DNA from: Actinomadura coerulea | Lineage (GTDB): Bacteria; Actinomycetota; Actinomycetes; Streptosporangiales; Streptosporangiaceae | Direction: 5' to 3' | Assembly (NCBI RefSeq): GCF_014208105.1 | Contig: NZ_JACHMQ010000001.1 | Location: forward strand, 7,378,001-7,442,000 | Length of the DNA: 64,000 nt | Shown: positions 1 to 10,022 of the stretch, in pieces | Layout: each line of letters begins with the position of its first letter | How positions within the stretch are numbered: position 1 is the stretch's first letter | The notes under the pieces: model-generated | The model's database searches: none | Seen by the model: the letters and a program-made list of their open reading frames with translations, nothing else | Told to the model about the DNA's origin: nothing | Position numbers and translations under genes: made by a program

Positions 1-993
1 CGCGCCGCGCTCGAAGCGGCCCGAGCAGACGCGGATGAAGGCCAGCCGGTCGCGGTGCGCCCGGTCCATGCCCGCCTGCACCTTGAACACCTGCCCGGAG
101 AACGGCGCCGTCACCGGGCGCGCGTGCCCGGCGGCGTCGGTGCGGGCGGACGGCGCGGGCGCCAGGCGGCGCACGGTGTCGAGCAGCGCGCTCACGCCGA
201 AGTTGGGCAGCGCGGCGCCGAACAGCACGGGAGTGCAGGAGCCGGCGGCGAAGGCCTCCATGTCGAGGACGGCGCCGATCTCCTCAAGCAGCGCCAGCTC
301 CTCGTTGGCGGTGACCCAGGCCTGGCCCTCCTCCGCGGCGGCCCGGTCGGCCGGGACGCGTTCGGCGGCGGCGCGGGTGGCGCCGCCGGGCGTGCGGCGG
401 AACCGGGTGTAGGAGCCGTCGGCGCGGTCGATCAGGCCGCGGAAGTCCCCGGCGATGCCGACCGGCCAGTTCAGCGGCGCCGGGTGCAGGCCGATGCGCT
501 GCTCGACCTCGTCCAGCAGCTCCAGCGGCTCGCGGCCCGGCCGGTCCCACTTGTTGACGAACGTGATGACGGGGATGCCGCGGTGCCGGCACACGTCGAA
601 CAGCTTGAGCGTCTGCGCCTCCAGGCCCTTGGCCGAGTCCAGCAGCATGATCGCCCCGTCGACGGCGGCCAGCACCCGGTAGGTGTCCTCGGAGAAGTCC
701 GCGTGGCCCGGGGTGTCGAGCAGGTTCAGCAGGGTGTCGCCGAACTCGAACCGCAGCACCGAGGAGGTGATGGAGATGCCGCGGGAGCGCTCCATGTCCA
801 TCCAGTCCGAGCGGACGCCGCGCCGCCCGGCCTTGCCGTGCACGGCGCCTGCCTGCTCGATGGCCTGCGCGTGCAGGGCGAGGGCCTCGGTCAGGGTGGA
901 CTTGCCGGCGTCCGGGTGACTGATCACCGCGAACGTCCGGCGCCGCGCCGCCTCCGCCGCAACGTCCTCCGCAGTGCCGATTCCGGCGCTCAC
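1..993 (-). CDS. prfC: Peptide chain release factor 3, 5' part (runs off window)
   Basis: This is a translational GTPase that recycles RF1/RF2 from the ribosome after termination. The visible 331 codons, of roughly 530 expected for the family, contain the whole G domain: P-loop SHPDAGKST at residues 25-33, switch motif RGISIT, DTPGHADF (G3) and NKWDR (G4), followed by the start of the second domain. The GTG start at 993 is preceded by GGGGAG about 8 bases upstream, and the protein begins VSAGIGTAEDV. The reading frame is intact to the window edge, so the C-terminal domain III is simply outside the window. EF-G and TetM-type proteins share these motifs, but the long insert between G4 and domain II and the residues around the P-loop fit RF3 best. 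Confidence 0.9.
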   Translation of the reverse strand, partial: MSAGIGTAEDVAAEAARRRTFAVISHPDAGKSTLTEALALHAQAIEQAGAVHGKAGRRGVRSDWMDMERSRGISITSSVLRFEFGDTLLNLLDTPGHADFSEDTYRVLAAVDGAIMLLDSAKGLEAQTLKLFDVCRHRGIPVITFVNKWDRPGREPLELLDEVEQRIGLHPAPLNWPVGIAGDFRGLIDRADGSYTRFRRTPGGATRAAAERVPADRAAAEEGQAWVTANEELALLEEIGAVLDMEAFAAGSCTPVLFGAALPNFGVSALLDTVRRLAPAPSARTDAAGHARPVTAPFSGQVFKVQAGMDRAHRDRLAFIRVCSGRFERGA

Positions 994-1111
994 CAGGCTC
1001 CCCTCTCCGCCGACCGTCCCCCCTACTCTAGGGTCGATTTCCCCCTCGAAGAGATGCGCGGGCCGCCGACCTTTCCGGACCGGGTCCGCTCCGGTGCCGC
1101 GCCCGCCTTTG

Positions 1112-1750
1112 TCAGCCGGTGGGGAGGTGGGGGGCGGTCGTGGCGTGCAGGGCCAGGGAGAGTTCGACGGCGCTGTCGACGACGGCGTCGAGGTCGTCGC
1201 CCAGGCGGCCGTCGGCCCACTGCCGGGCGAGCTCGGTCATGGCGCCGGTGAACATCGTCGCGGCGACGACGACGGGGAGCGGCGGGCTCTCGGCGCGGCT
1301 CATCGCGAGGACGCCCTCCAGCAGGGCGTCCTGCGCGGCGCGGCGGCGCTCGGCCAGGACCTCGTTGCCGTGCGCCTCGGCGAACAGGACGCGGCCCCGG
1401 CGGGGGTCGTCGCTGATGAAGCTCAGCACGCCGCGGACGCCGGCGCGCGTGCGGACGTCGGGGCGGGGGCCCGCCCCGTCCAGGGCGCGGGCCAGGACCT
1501 CGCCGAGGGCGGCGGCCTCCCGGTCGTAGACGGCGGCGAGCAGCTCGCCGGTGTCGGCGAAGTTCTCGTAGAAGTAGCGCGTGTGCAGCTCGGCCTCGCG
1601 GCACACGGCGCGGACGGTGAGGGCGGCCTCGCCCTCCTCGCCGAACAGCCGGAACGCGGCCCGGACGAGCATGGCGCGCCGCTCGTCGCGGCGCCGGCCC
1701 GCGGGGACGCCGGCCCACCGCGTGGACGAGGCCGTGCGCGTGCTCGCCAT
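1112..1750 (-). CDS. TetR/AcrR-family transcriptional regulator
   Basis: This 212-residue protein has an N-terminal TetR helix-turn-helix at about residues 20-65 (RDERRAMLVRAAFRLFGEEG, then a YFYENF recognition-helix segment) and an all-helical ligand-binding C-terminal half. It is divergent from the MpaB-like oxygenase gene at 1859. The 108-bp region between them carries two near-identical 22-bp dyads, so autoregulation and repression of the oxygenase are likely (inference). The ATG at 1750 gives the usual short basic N-terminus before the HTH. The ligand cannot be told from sequence. Confidence 0.88.
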   Translation of the reverse strand: MASTRTASSTRWAGVPAGRRRDERRAMLVRAAFRLFGEEGEAALTVRAVCREAELHTRYFYENFADTGELLAAVYDREAAALGEVLARALDGAGPRPDVRTRAGVRGVLSFISDDPRRGRVLFAEAHGNEVLAERRRAAQDALLEGVLAMSRAESPPLPVVVAATMFTGAMTELARQWADGRLGDDLDAVVDSAVELSLALHATTAPHLPTG

Positions 1751-1789
1751 GCCGGTCACCCTACCCGGCGGGCCGGGGACCCGCCGAAG

Positions 1790-1840
1790 TCTGGACACGC
1801 ATGTACCCAGACACTTACTCTGGACACACTTGTCACCAGA
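1790..1840. promoter_or_regulatory. Twin operators between TetR gene and oxygenase gene
   Basis: Two 22-bp dyads of the form TCTGGACAC...CCAGA lie at 1790-1811 and 1819-1840, with centres 29 bp apart. Both start with TCTGGACAC and end in CCAGA. A plausible plus-strand promoter (TGGACA at 1792-1797, TACTCT at 1816-1821) sits inside the first dyad and reaches into the second. This is what a TetR dimer pair that shuts off both divergent genes would need. The sites are seen directly; binding by this TetR is inferred. Confidence 0.7.
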
Positions 1841-1858
1841 ATGGGCCGGGAGTGCGGC

Positions 1859-2863
1859 ATGCCATCGAGGACCAACATCATCGCGGCGCGGTTCGAGCGG
1901 GCCTTCGACGCCGAGATCCGCTCCAGGTTCTTCCGCGGTCTGGAGTTCGCCGGACCGCAGGGGGACCCCGGCTGGTTCGGGCCCGGCAGCGCGGTCTGGT
2001 ACGTCCACTCTCACCTGCCGACCCTGCTGCTCGGGCTGGTCGGGGCCGCCTACATCGAGGGCCTGGACCCGAGCATCAGCTGGATGGCCTACGACCACTC
2101 CCGCATCCCCGAGCGCGTCGACGGCGTCCCGACCGGCGGCATCGACCCCGAGGGCGCGGCCGTGCGGCTCGGGCACTCCCTGTCGTTCTTCATCGGGACG
2201 GCCTACGGCTCCACCGCGACGGCCGAGCGCCTCGCCCGGACCGTCCGCGCCATGCACCACACGGTGAAGGGCACCCGCCCGGACGGGCTGGCCTACGACG
2301 CCGACGACCCCGACTGGCTGCGCTGGAACTACGCGACCGTGGTGTGGGGGCTGGCGACCGCGCACGAGCGCTACCACCGCCGCCCGCTCAAGGGCGACGA
2401 CCTGGAGCGCTACTACCGCGAGTTCGTCCGCGTCGGCGAGGCGCTCGGCGGGACGGACCTGCCCGCCACCAAGGCGGACGTCGCCGAGTGCCTGGAGTCC
2501 TACCTGCCCCGCCTCGCGATCACCCCCATCAAGGCGTTCGGGACCGGGCCCAACCTGCGCGACAGCAAGACCAGGCCGTGGGAGCCCGGCAGCCCGTTCA
2601 TGGACTGGGCCGCCCGCGACATGCTGCCGGAGTGGGCGCGCAAGCTCGCCCTCTACCAGCCGCCGAACCCGGTGACGCTGCGGCTGCGCAGGACGGCGCT
2701 GTGGGTCGTCCTCAACGCGCTGCACGACGCCACCGGGCCGCTGCCGGAGTTCCGCCAGGCGCGGGCCCGCGTCGCGGCGGGCGTGTCGGCGCCGGTCGCC
2801 TCCACCGCGCCGGACGGGCCCGACCCGGTGCTGTCGCGCGCGGAAGTCGAGGCCACGGCCTGA
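1859..2863 (+). CDS. Oxygenase MpaB-family protein (DUF2236)
   Basis: The 334-residue product resembles the DUF2236/MpaB-like family, which includes the haem-dependent latex-clearing protein and the MpaB oxygenase. Visible family features are the N-terminal helical part (FERAFDAEIRSRFFRGLEFAG), a GRL-type segment with RLGHSLSFFIGTAYGSTATAERLARTV, and HHTVKG at about residues 140-145, where the family carries conserved histidines. A second block, WRWNYATVVWG-like (LRWNYATVVWGLATAHERYHR), follows. The ATG at 1859 is chosen because GGGAG lies 6 bases upstream; an in-frame ATG at 1841 is the alternative. Substrate is unknown. Control by the divergent TetR through the twin operators is likely. Confidence 0.75.
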   Translation: MPSRTNIIAARFERAFDAEIRSRFFRGLEFAGPQGDPGWFGPGSAVWYVHSHLPTLLLGLVGAAYIEGLDPSISWMAYDHSRIPERVDGVPTGGIDPEGAAVRLGHSLSFFIGTAYGSTATAERLARTVRAMHHTVKGTRPDGLAYDADDPDWLRWNYATVVWGLATAHERYHRRPLKGDDLERYYREFVRVGEALGGTDLPATKADVAECLESYLPRLAITPIKAFGTGPNLRDSKTRPWEPGSPFMDWAARDMLPEWARKLALYQPPNPVTLRLRRTALWVVLNALHDATGPLPEFRQARARVAAGVSAPVASTAPDGPDPVLSRAEVEATA

Positions 2864-3020
2864 CCCGCGGAACGGCGTTCCGGCGAACAAAGCCGCCGCG
2901 TTGGCCGATCTCGCCCAAAGACGCGGTCCGATTTCGTGATGGCCTCAATGGGCCAAGGGAGGGGCCGATCCGAGACCTAGGGTGGAAGGCGCTGTGTCCG
3001 TCGGGGAGTAGGGGCAGACC

Positions 3021-3848
3021 TTGGACGATCCGCGAGCGCCGCATCCGCCCCCCGTTCCAGAGATCGACACCACGGTGTCGCATTCGGCGCGGATCTGGGA
3101 TTACTGGCTGGGCGGCAAAGAGAATTACGAAGTGGACCGCCGGCTCGGCGACCAGATAGCGGCGGTGCTGCCCGACATCGTGGAGCAGGCCCGCGCCGAC
3201 CGGCTCTTCCTCGGCAGGGCGGTGCGCTTCCTGGCAGGCGAGGCGGGCGTCCGGCAGTTCCTCGACATCGGGACGGGGCTGCCGACCGCCGACAACACCC
3301 ACGAGGTCGCCCAGCGCGTGGCGCCGGACGCCAGGGTCGTCTACGTCGACAACGACCCGCTGGTCCTGACGCACGCGAGGGCCCTGCTGGCCGGCACCCC
3401 GGAGGGCGCGACCGACTACCTCGACGCCGACCTGCGCGACACCGAGGCCGTTCTGCGCGGGGCCGGTGCCACGCTCGACCTGACCCGGCCGGTCGCGATC
3501 ACGATGCTCGGCGTGATGTGGCACGTCACCGACGACGCCGAGGCGCTCGGCATCGTCCGCGGGCTGATGGCGGGAACGGCGCCCGGCAGTTACCTCGCCA
3601 TCGCGCATCCGACGACCGAGATCACCGGCGAGCGGATGGCGGCGGCGATCCGGGAGTGGAACAGGTTCGGCGAGCCGCCCGGCATCCACCGCACTCCCCG
3701 GCAGATCGAGAACCTTTTCCAGGGGCTGGATCTCGTCGAACCCGGCGTCGTCTCCTGCACCAGGTGGCGTCCGGAGGCGACACCGTTCGGGGAGCCCGAG
3801 GAAATGGACCAGTTCTGCGGCGTCGCGCGCAAGCCCGACGGGCCATGA
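3021..3848 (+). CDS. SAM-dependent methyltransferase, DUF574 type
   Basis: This 275-residue protein belongs to the actinobacterial DUF574 (Methyltransf_19) family. It shows the family N-terminal signature IDTTVSHSARIWDYWLGGKENYEVDR at about residues 15-40 and the SAM-binding motif FLDIGTGLPT at about 80-89, then VYVDNDPLVLTHA. Substrates of the family are unknown. The TTG start at 3021 follows a purine-rich stretch and keeps the conserved N-terminus; the GTG at 3075 would delete part of it. The stop overlaps the next gene's ATG by 4 bases, so the methyltransferase and the XRE regulator are co-translated, a pairing common in actinomycetes. Confidence 0.85.
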   Translation: MDDPRAPHPPPVPEIDTTVSHSARIWDYWLGGKENYEVDRRLGDQIAAVLPDIVEQARADRLFLGRAVRFLAGEAGVRQFLDIGTGLPTADNTHEVAQRVAPDARVVYVDNDPLVLTHARALLAGTPEGATDYLDADLRDTEAVLRGAGATLDLTRPVAITMLGVMWHVTDDAEALGIVRGLMAGTAPGSYLAIAHPTTEITGERMAAAIREWNRFGEPPGIHRTPRQIENLFQGLDLVEPGVVSCTRWRPEATPFGEPEEMDQFCGVARKPDGP

Positions 3849-4753
3849 GCCCCGTCCCGGCGGGACGGATCGGCGCCGCGCTCGCGGCCGGCCTCGGCGC
3901 CGACGAGTCGGCGGGGCCGACGATGCCGAGGCTGGTGCTGGCGGCCCACCTGCGCAGGCTGCGCGCGCGGCGCGGGCTGAGCGCGCGGGCCGCGGCGCGG
4001 GCCCTCGGCTCCGAGGACCGGCTCGCCGCCCTGGAGTCCGGCGTCACGCGCTGTGGGATCGACGACGTGCTGGCGCTGAGCGAGCTGTACGGGGTCAGGG
4101 AGCACGCCACCCGGGTCGCGCTGCTGGAGCTGGCGCGGCAGTCCCACCGTCCCGGCTGGTGGCAGCCGTACCGAAGGATCATCCCCGACTGGTTCCTGCC
4201 CTACGTCGGCGCGGAGCAGATCGCCGCCGTCATCCGCTGCTACGCCGTCCGGTACGTCCCCGATCTTCTGCAGACCGCCGAGTACGCCCGGGCCCGGCTC
4301 GCGTCCGCCTGGGGCGCGGGCCCCGTGGAGGAGGTCGACGCGCGGGTGCGGCTGCGGCTGCGGCGGCAGGACGTCCTGCACCGGGCCTCGCCCGCGTGCG
4401 TGTGGACGGTCCTCGACGAGGCGGCGCTGCGCCGCCCGGTCGGGGGGCGGGCCACGATGTTCCGGCAGATCGAGCATCTGCTGGAGCTGTGCGACCTGCC
4501 GAACGTCACGCTCCAGATCCTGCCGCTCGCCGGCGCCGGCCATGCCGCGCCGGCCGGCGCCATGACGCTGCTCCGGCTGCCCCACGATGATCTGGCCGAC
4601 GTCGTCTACCTCGAACAGCTGGACAACGCCATCTATCCGGACCTGCCGTGGGAACGGGACCACCACCGGCACGCCATGAACGTGCTGGCCACCCGGGCGT
4701 CGCCGCCGGCCCGCACGCCGCTGATCCTGAAGGAGCTGGTCTCCGCATTGTGA
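3845..4753 (+). CDS. XRE-family regulator with DUF5753 (Scr1-like) domain
   Basis: This 302-residue protein has an N-terminal helix-turn-helix at about residues 30-85 (LAAHLRRLRARRGLSARAAARALG, then LESGVTRCGIDDVLALSELYGV) and a C-terminal DUF5753 domain. The latter includes the family segment YVPDLLQTAEYARA and the C-terminal block with FRQIEHLLELCDLPNVTLQILPL. Such proteins are usually paired with a small DUF397 partner; none is found next to this one. The gene starts inside the methyltransferase stop (ATGA), which implies coupled translation. Confidence 0.85.
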   Translation: MSPVPAGRIGAALAAGLGADESAGPTMPRLVLAAHLRRLRARRGLSARAAARALGSEDRLAALESGVTRCGIDDVLALSELYGVREHATRVALLELARQSHRPGWWQPYRRIIPDWFLPYVGAEQIAAVIRCYAVRYVPDLLQTAEYARARLASAWGAGPVEEVDARVRLRLRRQDVLHRASPACVWTVLDEAALRRPVGGRATMFRQIEHLLELCDLPNVTLQILPLAGAGHAAPAGAMTLLRLPHDDLADVVYLEQLDNAIYPDLPWERDHHRHAMNVLATRASPPARTPLILKELVSAL

Positions 4754-4913
4754 CGGGGCCGTGTCGTATGACGCAGACGCCCGCCGCCGCGCTGTGACAT
4801 CGTGTCCCGCGATCGATGGCGAGCACCACGCGCGCCGTCCCGTCCCGGCGGTCCACTCCTGTCACCCCCCGGCCGGGGCCCTCCGGGCGGGCGGCGGAGA
4901 GAACGAGGACGCG

Positions 4914-5705
4914 ATGCCCGACGAGCAGCCCGAAGCCTCCGCTCTCCGGGTGTTCAAGCACCGGATCAAGGAGCTCTACGAGCGGGCCGGAGCGCCCAAG
5001 CCGACGGTGGTGAACCAGATCGTCGGGGACCTGGAGGAGTTCTATCCGCTGATGGGAGGGCGCAGCACACTGCCGACGAGTGTCGGGCGCTCGACGCTGA
5101 ACCAGGTCGTCAACGGCGTGCGCCTCCCGTCCGCGAGCATGCTGGCGGTGATCGTCCTCGCCCTGGGGCGGTGCGGCCGGGAGAACGGCGGCCTCGCCGA
5201 GGACCCGGGCCCCTCCGCCCTGGGGGAGTGGCACCGCCTGCTCCGGGAGGCGAAGGCGGAGGAGAGCGCGCGCGCCCGTGCCGGGTCCGGCGGCGGTGGC
5301 GGCGCGCGGACGGCCCGCGCGGCCGATCCGGTGCGGCTCGAACCGGGCGAGCGCGCGGTGCTCGACGCGCACGGCCCGTACGCCTCGGCGCTGGCGGCGC
5401 GGGCCGAGCGCGGCGACCGCGACGCCGTCTACGAGATCGCGGTGCTGCTCGCCTGCGGAACGGGCCGCGGCCTCAAGGCGGCGGCCTACCTGGTGAACGC
5501 CGCGGCGGCGGGTCAGAGCGCCGCGCCGGACCTGCTGCCCGCCGACGACGGGGAGGTCGACGGGCGGCTGGCGCGGGCGCACGCGCATGCCCTGGCGTAC
5601 GCGGCCGGGCGGTACGGCGACGAGGACGCGGCGCGCGCGTTCCGATCCTGCGGGGCCGCGCCGGAGGCCCGCCCGCCGCGTCCGGCAGGCGCACCGGACA
5701 ACTAG
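4914..5705 (+). CDS. Putative DNA-binding regulator with helical C-terminal region
   Basis: The 263-residue protein has an N-terminal helix-turn-helix-like part (FKHRIKELYERAGAPKPTVV at about 12-31, and STLNQVVNGVRLPSASMLAVIVLAL at about 60-84, typical of XRE-like sensors of actinomycetes). A linker rich in Gly/Ala/Arg leads to a helical region that could be a TPR/Sel1-like segment (YASALAARAERGDRDAVYEIAVLLACGTGRGLKAAAYLVNAAAAG). The ATG at 4914 has GAGG five bases upstream. I do not recognise a specific family, and the function as a regulator is inferred from the HTH-like pattern and from the regulator genes on either side. Confidence 0.65.
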   Translation: MPDEQPEASALRVFKHRIKELYERAGAPKPTVVNQIVGDLEEFYPLMGGRSTLPTSVGRSTLNQVVNGVRLPSASMLAVIVLALGRCGRENGGLAEDPGPSALGEWHRLLREAKAEESARARAGSGGGGGARTARAADPVRLEPGERAVLDAHGPYASALAARAERGDRDAVYEIAVLLACGTGRGLKAAAYLVNAAAAGQSAAPDLLPADDGEVDGRLARAHAHALAYAAGRYGDEDAARAFRSCGAAPEARPPRPAGAPDN

Positions 5706-5899
5706 CCGAAATATCGGACGAATAGCCGAAATTGCGACGATCTCCTGCATTCGTCGGCGTTCCGCGTCGTTCCCCGGCGTATCGCATGCGCCCCTGCCGG
5801 TCTTTTTTGGATGAAGTGCCACGGAACTGACTAAGCACACGAAAGAGTCAGGTGATCGCTGACAGAAGCGGTCGATCTTCGTGGAGGAGAAGTACGGCA

Positions 5900-6667
5900 A
5901 TGGCGCCCAGCTTCCAGAGCGACGATCCCCTGGTCGAAGCTCTCTTTCTCGGCATGTCCCGGCGGCGCGGAGCGGGGCGGTGCCTCGCGCGGCGGCTGTA
6001 CCGCCGCCTCGCCCGCCGGCGCGGCGGCGGCGTGCGGCCCCGCTGCCGCGTCGTCCTCGCCCTGGACATCGCCCGCTTCACGAGCCGGGACGACGCCGCG
6101 CAGGTCCACCTGCGCGCGGTCATGTACCGGATCGTCGAGGACGCGCTCACGGCGGCGCGCATCGGGCGGCGCGGCAGCCGGCGGGAGGACCGGGGCGACG
6201 GGGTCCTGATGGTCCTGCAGTCGCGGGCCAGTCTTGACACGGTCCTTCCGGAGTTCTTCGGGAAGATCCGCGAAGGGGTCCAGGCCTACAACGCGACCGC
6301 CGTTCCCTCGGAACGGCTGCGGCTGCGGGCCGCCCTGCACGCGGGATTCCTGCACCGCGACAGGAACGGGGTGTCGGGCGGCACGGTCAACCTGGTGTTC
6401 CGGATGCTGGACGCGCCCACCGTGAAGCGGCGCCTCGACGACGAGGACGCCGACTTCGCGCTCGCCGTCTCCCCCAACGTCTACGAGGCGGCCACCGGAT
6501 ACCGGCTGATCGACGGCGAGGACTTCGAGCTGATCGACATCGACGTCAAGCAGACCCGCACGAGCGCGTGGCTCTACCTCGCGCCGCCGCCCGGCGGCGT
6601 GCCGCCCGGGAAGGCGCCGCCCGGGTCCGCGTGGCACGGGCCGCACCCGACCCGCGTCGGCGGCTGA
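5900..6667 (+). CDS. Nucleotidyl-cyclase-like (class III) domain protein
   Basis: The 255-residue protein has a basic N-terminus (RRRGAGRCLARRLYRRLARRRG) followed by a class III cyclase-homology fold. The segment LALDIARFTSRDD resembles the first metal-binding Asp motif, RGDGVLMVL the second Asp motif, and SGGTVNLVFRML the Asn-containing motif. It is shorter than a typical catalytic domain and could be a degenerate, sensor-type homologue; activity cannot be judged from sequence. GGAGGAGA ends 9 bases before the ATG at 5900. A dyad CTGACT-N13-AGTCAG lies 50-70 bases upstream (5827-5851). Confidence 0.6.
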   Translation: MAPSFQSDDPLVEALFLGMSRRRGAGRCLARRLYRRLARRRGGGVRPRCRVVLALDIARFTSRDDAAQVHLRAVMYRIVEDALTAARIGRRGSRREDRGDGVLMVLQSRASLDTVLPEFFGKIREGVQAYNATAVPSERLRLRAALHAGFLHRDRNGVSGGTVNLVFRMLDAPTVKRRLDDEDADFALAVSPNVYEAATGYRLIDGEDFELIDIDVKQTRTSAWLYLAPPPGGVPPGKAPPGSAWHGPHPTRVGG

Positions 6668-6744
6668 CCGGATCTCCCTCTCGCCCCGGAGGGGAACCGA
6701 ATGCCATTCTGGTGTTCAGGCCGGGACGGAAGCTTGGAGGGGCC

Positions 6745-8895
6745 ATGGCGATCGCCATCAGCGACGAACACCGCGAGCTGGCACGGACGGCGCGCGCGTT
6801 CCTGCGCGACCAGCGGGCGCGGGCGGCGAACCGCGCGCTGCTGGACGCCGAGAAGGAGACCCTGCCCGCCTTCTGGGGGGAGTTCGCCGCGCTGGGACTG
6901 CTCGGCCTGCACCTTCCCGAGGAGCACGGCGGCGGGGGAGCGGGCCTTCCGGAGCTGGTCGTGGTCGCCGAGGAGCTCGGCCGCGCGGTCGCTCCCGGCC
7001 CGATGCTGCCGACGATGATCGCGTCCGCCGTGCTCGCCGCCTCGGGCGACGGGGAGCTGCGGGCCCGGCTCCTGCCCGGCCTCGCGTCGGGCGCGACCCC
7101 GGCGGCCCTCGGGCTGGACGGCGCGCTCACCGTGACCGGCGGCGCCGCCACCGGGGACGCGGGCGTCGTGCTGGGCGGCGGCCTCGCGGAACTGCTCGTC
7201 CTGCCCGCCGGCGACGACATGGTCGTCGTGCGGGCGGGCGCGCCGGGCGTCGCGGTCGAGGTGCCCGGCAACCTGGACCCGTCCCGCCGCTCCGCGCGCG
7301 TGCGGCTCGACGGCGCCGCCGTGGAGGTCCTCGCCGGGGCCCGCGCGCACGCGACCGCCGTCGCCCGGACGCTGGTGTCCGCCGAGGCGGTCGGCGGCGC
7401 GCTGGAGTGCGTCGACACCGCCACCGCGTACGCCAAGGCGCGGCGGCAGTTCGGGCGGCCGATCGCGACGTTCCAGGCCGTCAAGCACCACTGCGCGAAC
7501 ATGCTCGTCGCCGCGGAGCTCGCCACGGCCGCGGTGTGGGACGCGGCGCGGGCCGCGGCCGGTCCGTCCGACCAGTTCGAGCTGGCCGCGGCCGTGGCGG
7601 CGGCGCTCGCCCTGCCCGCCTTCACCTCCGACGCGGGGCTGAACATCCAGGTGCACGGCGGCATCGGATTCACCTGGGAGCACGACGCGCACCTGCTGCT
7701 GCGCCGCGCCGCGACGCTGGAGGCCGTCGCCGATCCGCACGCCGCGGAGCGGGACGTGACCCGGCTGCGGGCCGCGGGGGTCGTCCGGGAGGCGAGCCTC
7801 GACCTGCCGCCCGAGGATGAGGCGCGGCGCGCGGAGATCCGCGAGCTGGCCCGGGAGATCGCCGCGCTGCCCCCGGCCGAGCAGCGCGAGAGGCTCATCG
7901 AGACCGGCTACGTCCAGCCGCACTGGCCGCGCCCCTGGGGGGTGGAGGCGAGCGCCGGGTCGCAACTGGTCATCGAGGACGAGTTCCGCGCCGCCGGCGT
8001 GAAGCGTCCCCAGCTCGGCATCACCGGCTGGGTGATCCTCACGCTCGTCCAGCACGGCACCCAGGACCAGATCGACCGGTGGGTGCGCCCGGCGCTCACC
8101 GGCGAGGAGGTCTGGTGCCAGCTGTTCAGCGAGCCCGACGCCGGGTCGGACGCGGCGGCGGTCAGGACCCGCGCCGTCAAGGTGGAGGGCGGCTGGCTCG
8201 TCAACGGCCAGAAGGTGTGGACGAGCGGCGCCCAGTACTGCCGCTGGGGCTTCGCCACCGTCCGCACCGACCCCGACGCGCCGAAGCACTCCGGCGTCAC
8301 GATGGTCGTCGTCGACATGCACCACCCGGGCGTGGAGGTCCGGCCGCTGCGCCAGACGACCGGCACCTCCGACTTCAACGAGGTGTTCTTCTCCGACGTC
8401 TTCGTCCCCGACGCCGATGTCGTCGGGGAACCGAACAAGGGCTGGACGGTCGCCCGCGCCACCCTCGGCAACGAGCGGGTCAGCATCGGCGGCGGCGTCG
8501 GCGGCCCGCCGGGACCCGACGTGTTCCGGCTCTACGCCGAGCGCGGCGACCGCGTCCCGGCGGCGGCCGAGCGCGTCGGCGCCTACGCCGCAGAGGAGCA
8601 GGCCCTCCGCCTGCTCAACCTGCGGTCCGCCGAGCGCGCGGTCGCGGGCGGCGAGCCGGGCCCCGAGGGGAACATCACCAAGCTCGTCCTCGCCGAGCAC
8701 GGCCACGCCACCGCCGCCCTGCTCGCCGAGTTCGCCGGGCCCGAGACCGCGTTCACCGAGGGCCTCGGCCAGTTCGCGGGTCTGATGCGCCTCGGGTCGC
8801 GCGGCATGTCGATCGCGGGCGGCACCTCCGAGATCACCCGCAACCAGATCGCCGAGCGCATCCTCGGACTGCCCCGCGACCCGCTGATCCGTTAG
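6745..8895 (+). CDS. Fused double acyl-CoA dehydrogenase
   Basis: This 716-residue flavoprotein consists of two acyl-CoA dehydrogenase modules in tandem. The N-terminal half (about 1-340) carries an ACAD-like fold with AYAKARRQFGRPIATFQAVKHHCANM and QVHGGIGFTWEHDAHL. The C-terminal half (about 370-716) carries the FAD/substrate motifs WCQLFSEPDAGSD and VWTSGAQYCRWG and ends with GGTSEITRNQIAERILGLPRDP. Family members oxidise acyl-CoAs in fatty-acid or steroid side-chain catabolism. Such fusions in actinobacteria correspond to FadE pairs that normally form alpha/beta heteromers. The ATG at 6745 follows GGAGGGGCC. No neighbours define the substrate. Confidence 0.85.
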   Translation: MAIAISDEHRELARTARAFLRDQRARAANRALLDAEKETLPAFWGEFAALGLLGLHLPEEHGGGGAGLPELVVVAEELGRAVAPGPMLPTMIASAVLAASGDGELRARLLPGLASGATPAALGLDGALTVTGGAATGDAGVVLGGGLAELLVLPAGDDMVVVRAGAPGVAVEVPGNLDPSRRSARVRLDGAAVEVLAGARAHATAVARTLVSAEAVGGALECVDTATAYAKARRQFGRPIATFQAVKHHCANMLVAAELATAAVWDAARAAAGPSDQFELAAAVAAALALPAFTSDAGLNIQVHGGIGFTWEHDAHLLLRRAATLEAVADPHAAERDVTRLRAAGVVREASLDLPPEDEARRAEIRELAREIAALPPAEQRERLIETGYVQPHWPRPWGVEASAGSQLVIEDEFRAAGVKRPQLGITGWVILTLVQHGTQDQIDRWVRPALTGEEVWCQLFSEPDAGSDAAAVRTRAVKVEGGWLVNGQKVWTSGAQYCRWGFATVRTDPDAPKHSGVTMVVVDMHHPGVEVRPLRQTTGTSDFNEVFFSDVFVPDADVVGEPNKGWTVARATLGNERVSIGGGVGGPPGPDVFRLYAERGDRVPAAAERVGAYAAEEQALRLLNLRSAERAVAGGEPGPEGNITKLVLAEHGHATAALLAEFAGPETAFTEGLGQFAGLMRLGSRGMSIAGGTSEITRNQIAERILGLPRDPLIR

Positions 8896-8912
8896 GACGG
8901 CACGGCACGGCC

Positions 8913-8951
8913 CGGCGCCGCGGCGCCGGCGCCGGGGCCGGGGCCGGGGCC
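8913..8951. repeat. GC-only palindrome and GGGGCC repeats between convergent genes
   Basis: The 60 bases between the ends of the dehydrogenase and the aldo/keto reductase hold a 16-bp self-complementary block (two CGGCGCCG units, 8913-8928) and three GGGGCC-type units (about 8934-8951). A GC hairpin at a convergent junction suggests transcript termination in both directions, but there is no U-tract, so the assignment is tentative. Confidence 0.4.
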
Positions 8952-8955
8952 CGCG

Positions 8956-9993
<1,038 letters not shown>

Positions 9994-10022
9994 GCGTGCT
10001 CCTCGTCAGTGGCTCGCGCAGA

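Noticed and set aside
8934..8951. GGGGCC repeats as a possible G-quadruplex regulator
   Set aside because: Such runs are frequent by chance at this GC content and lie between two convergent gene ends, where a simple terminator role is enough.
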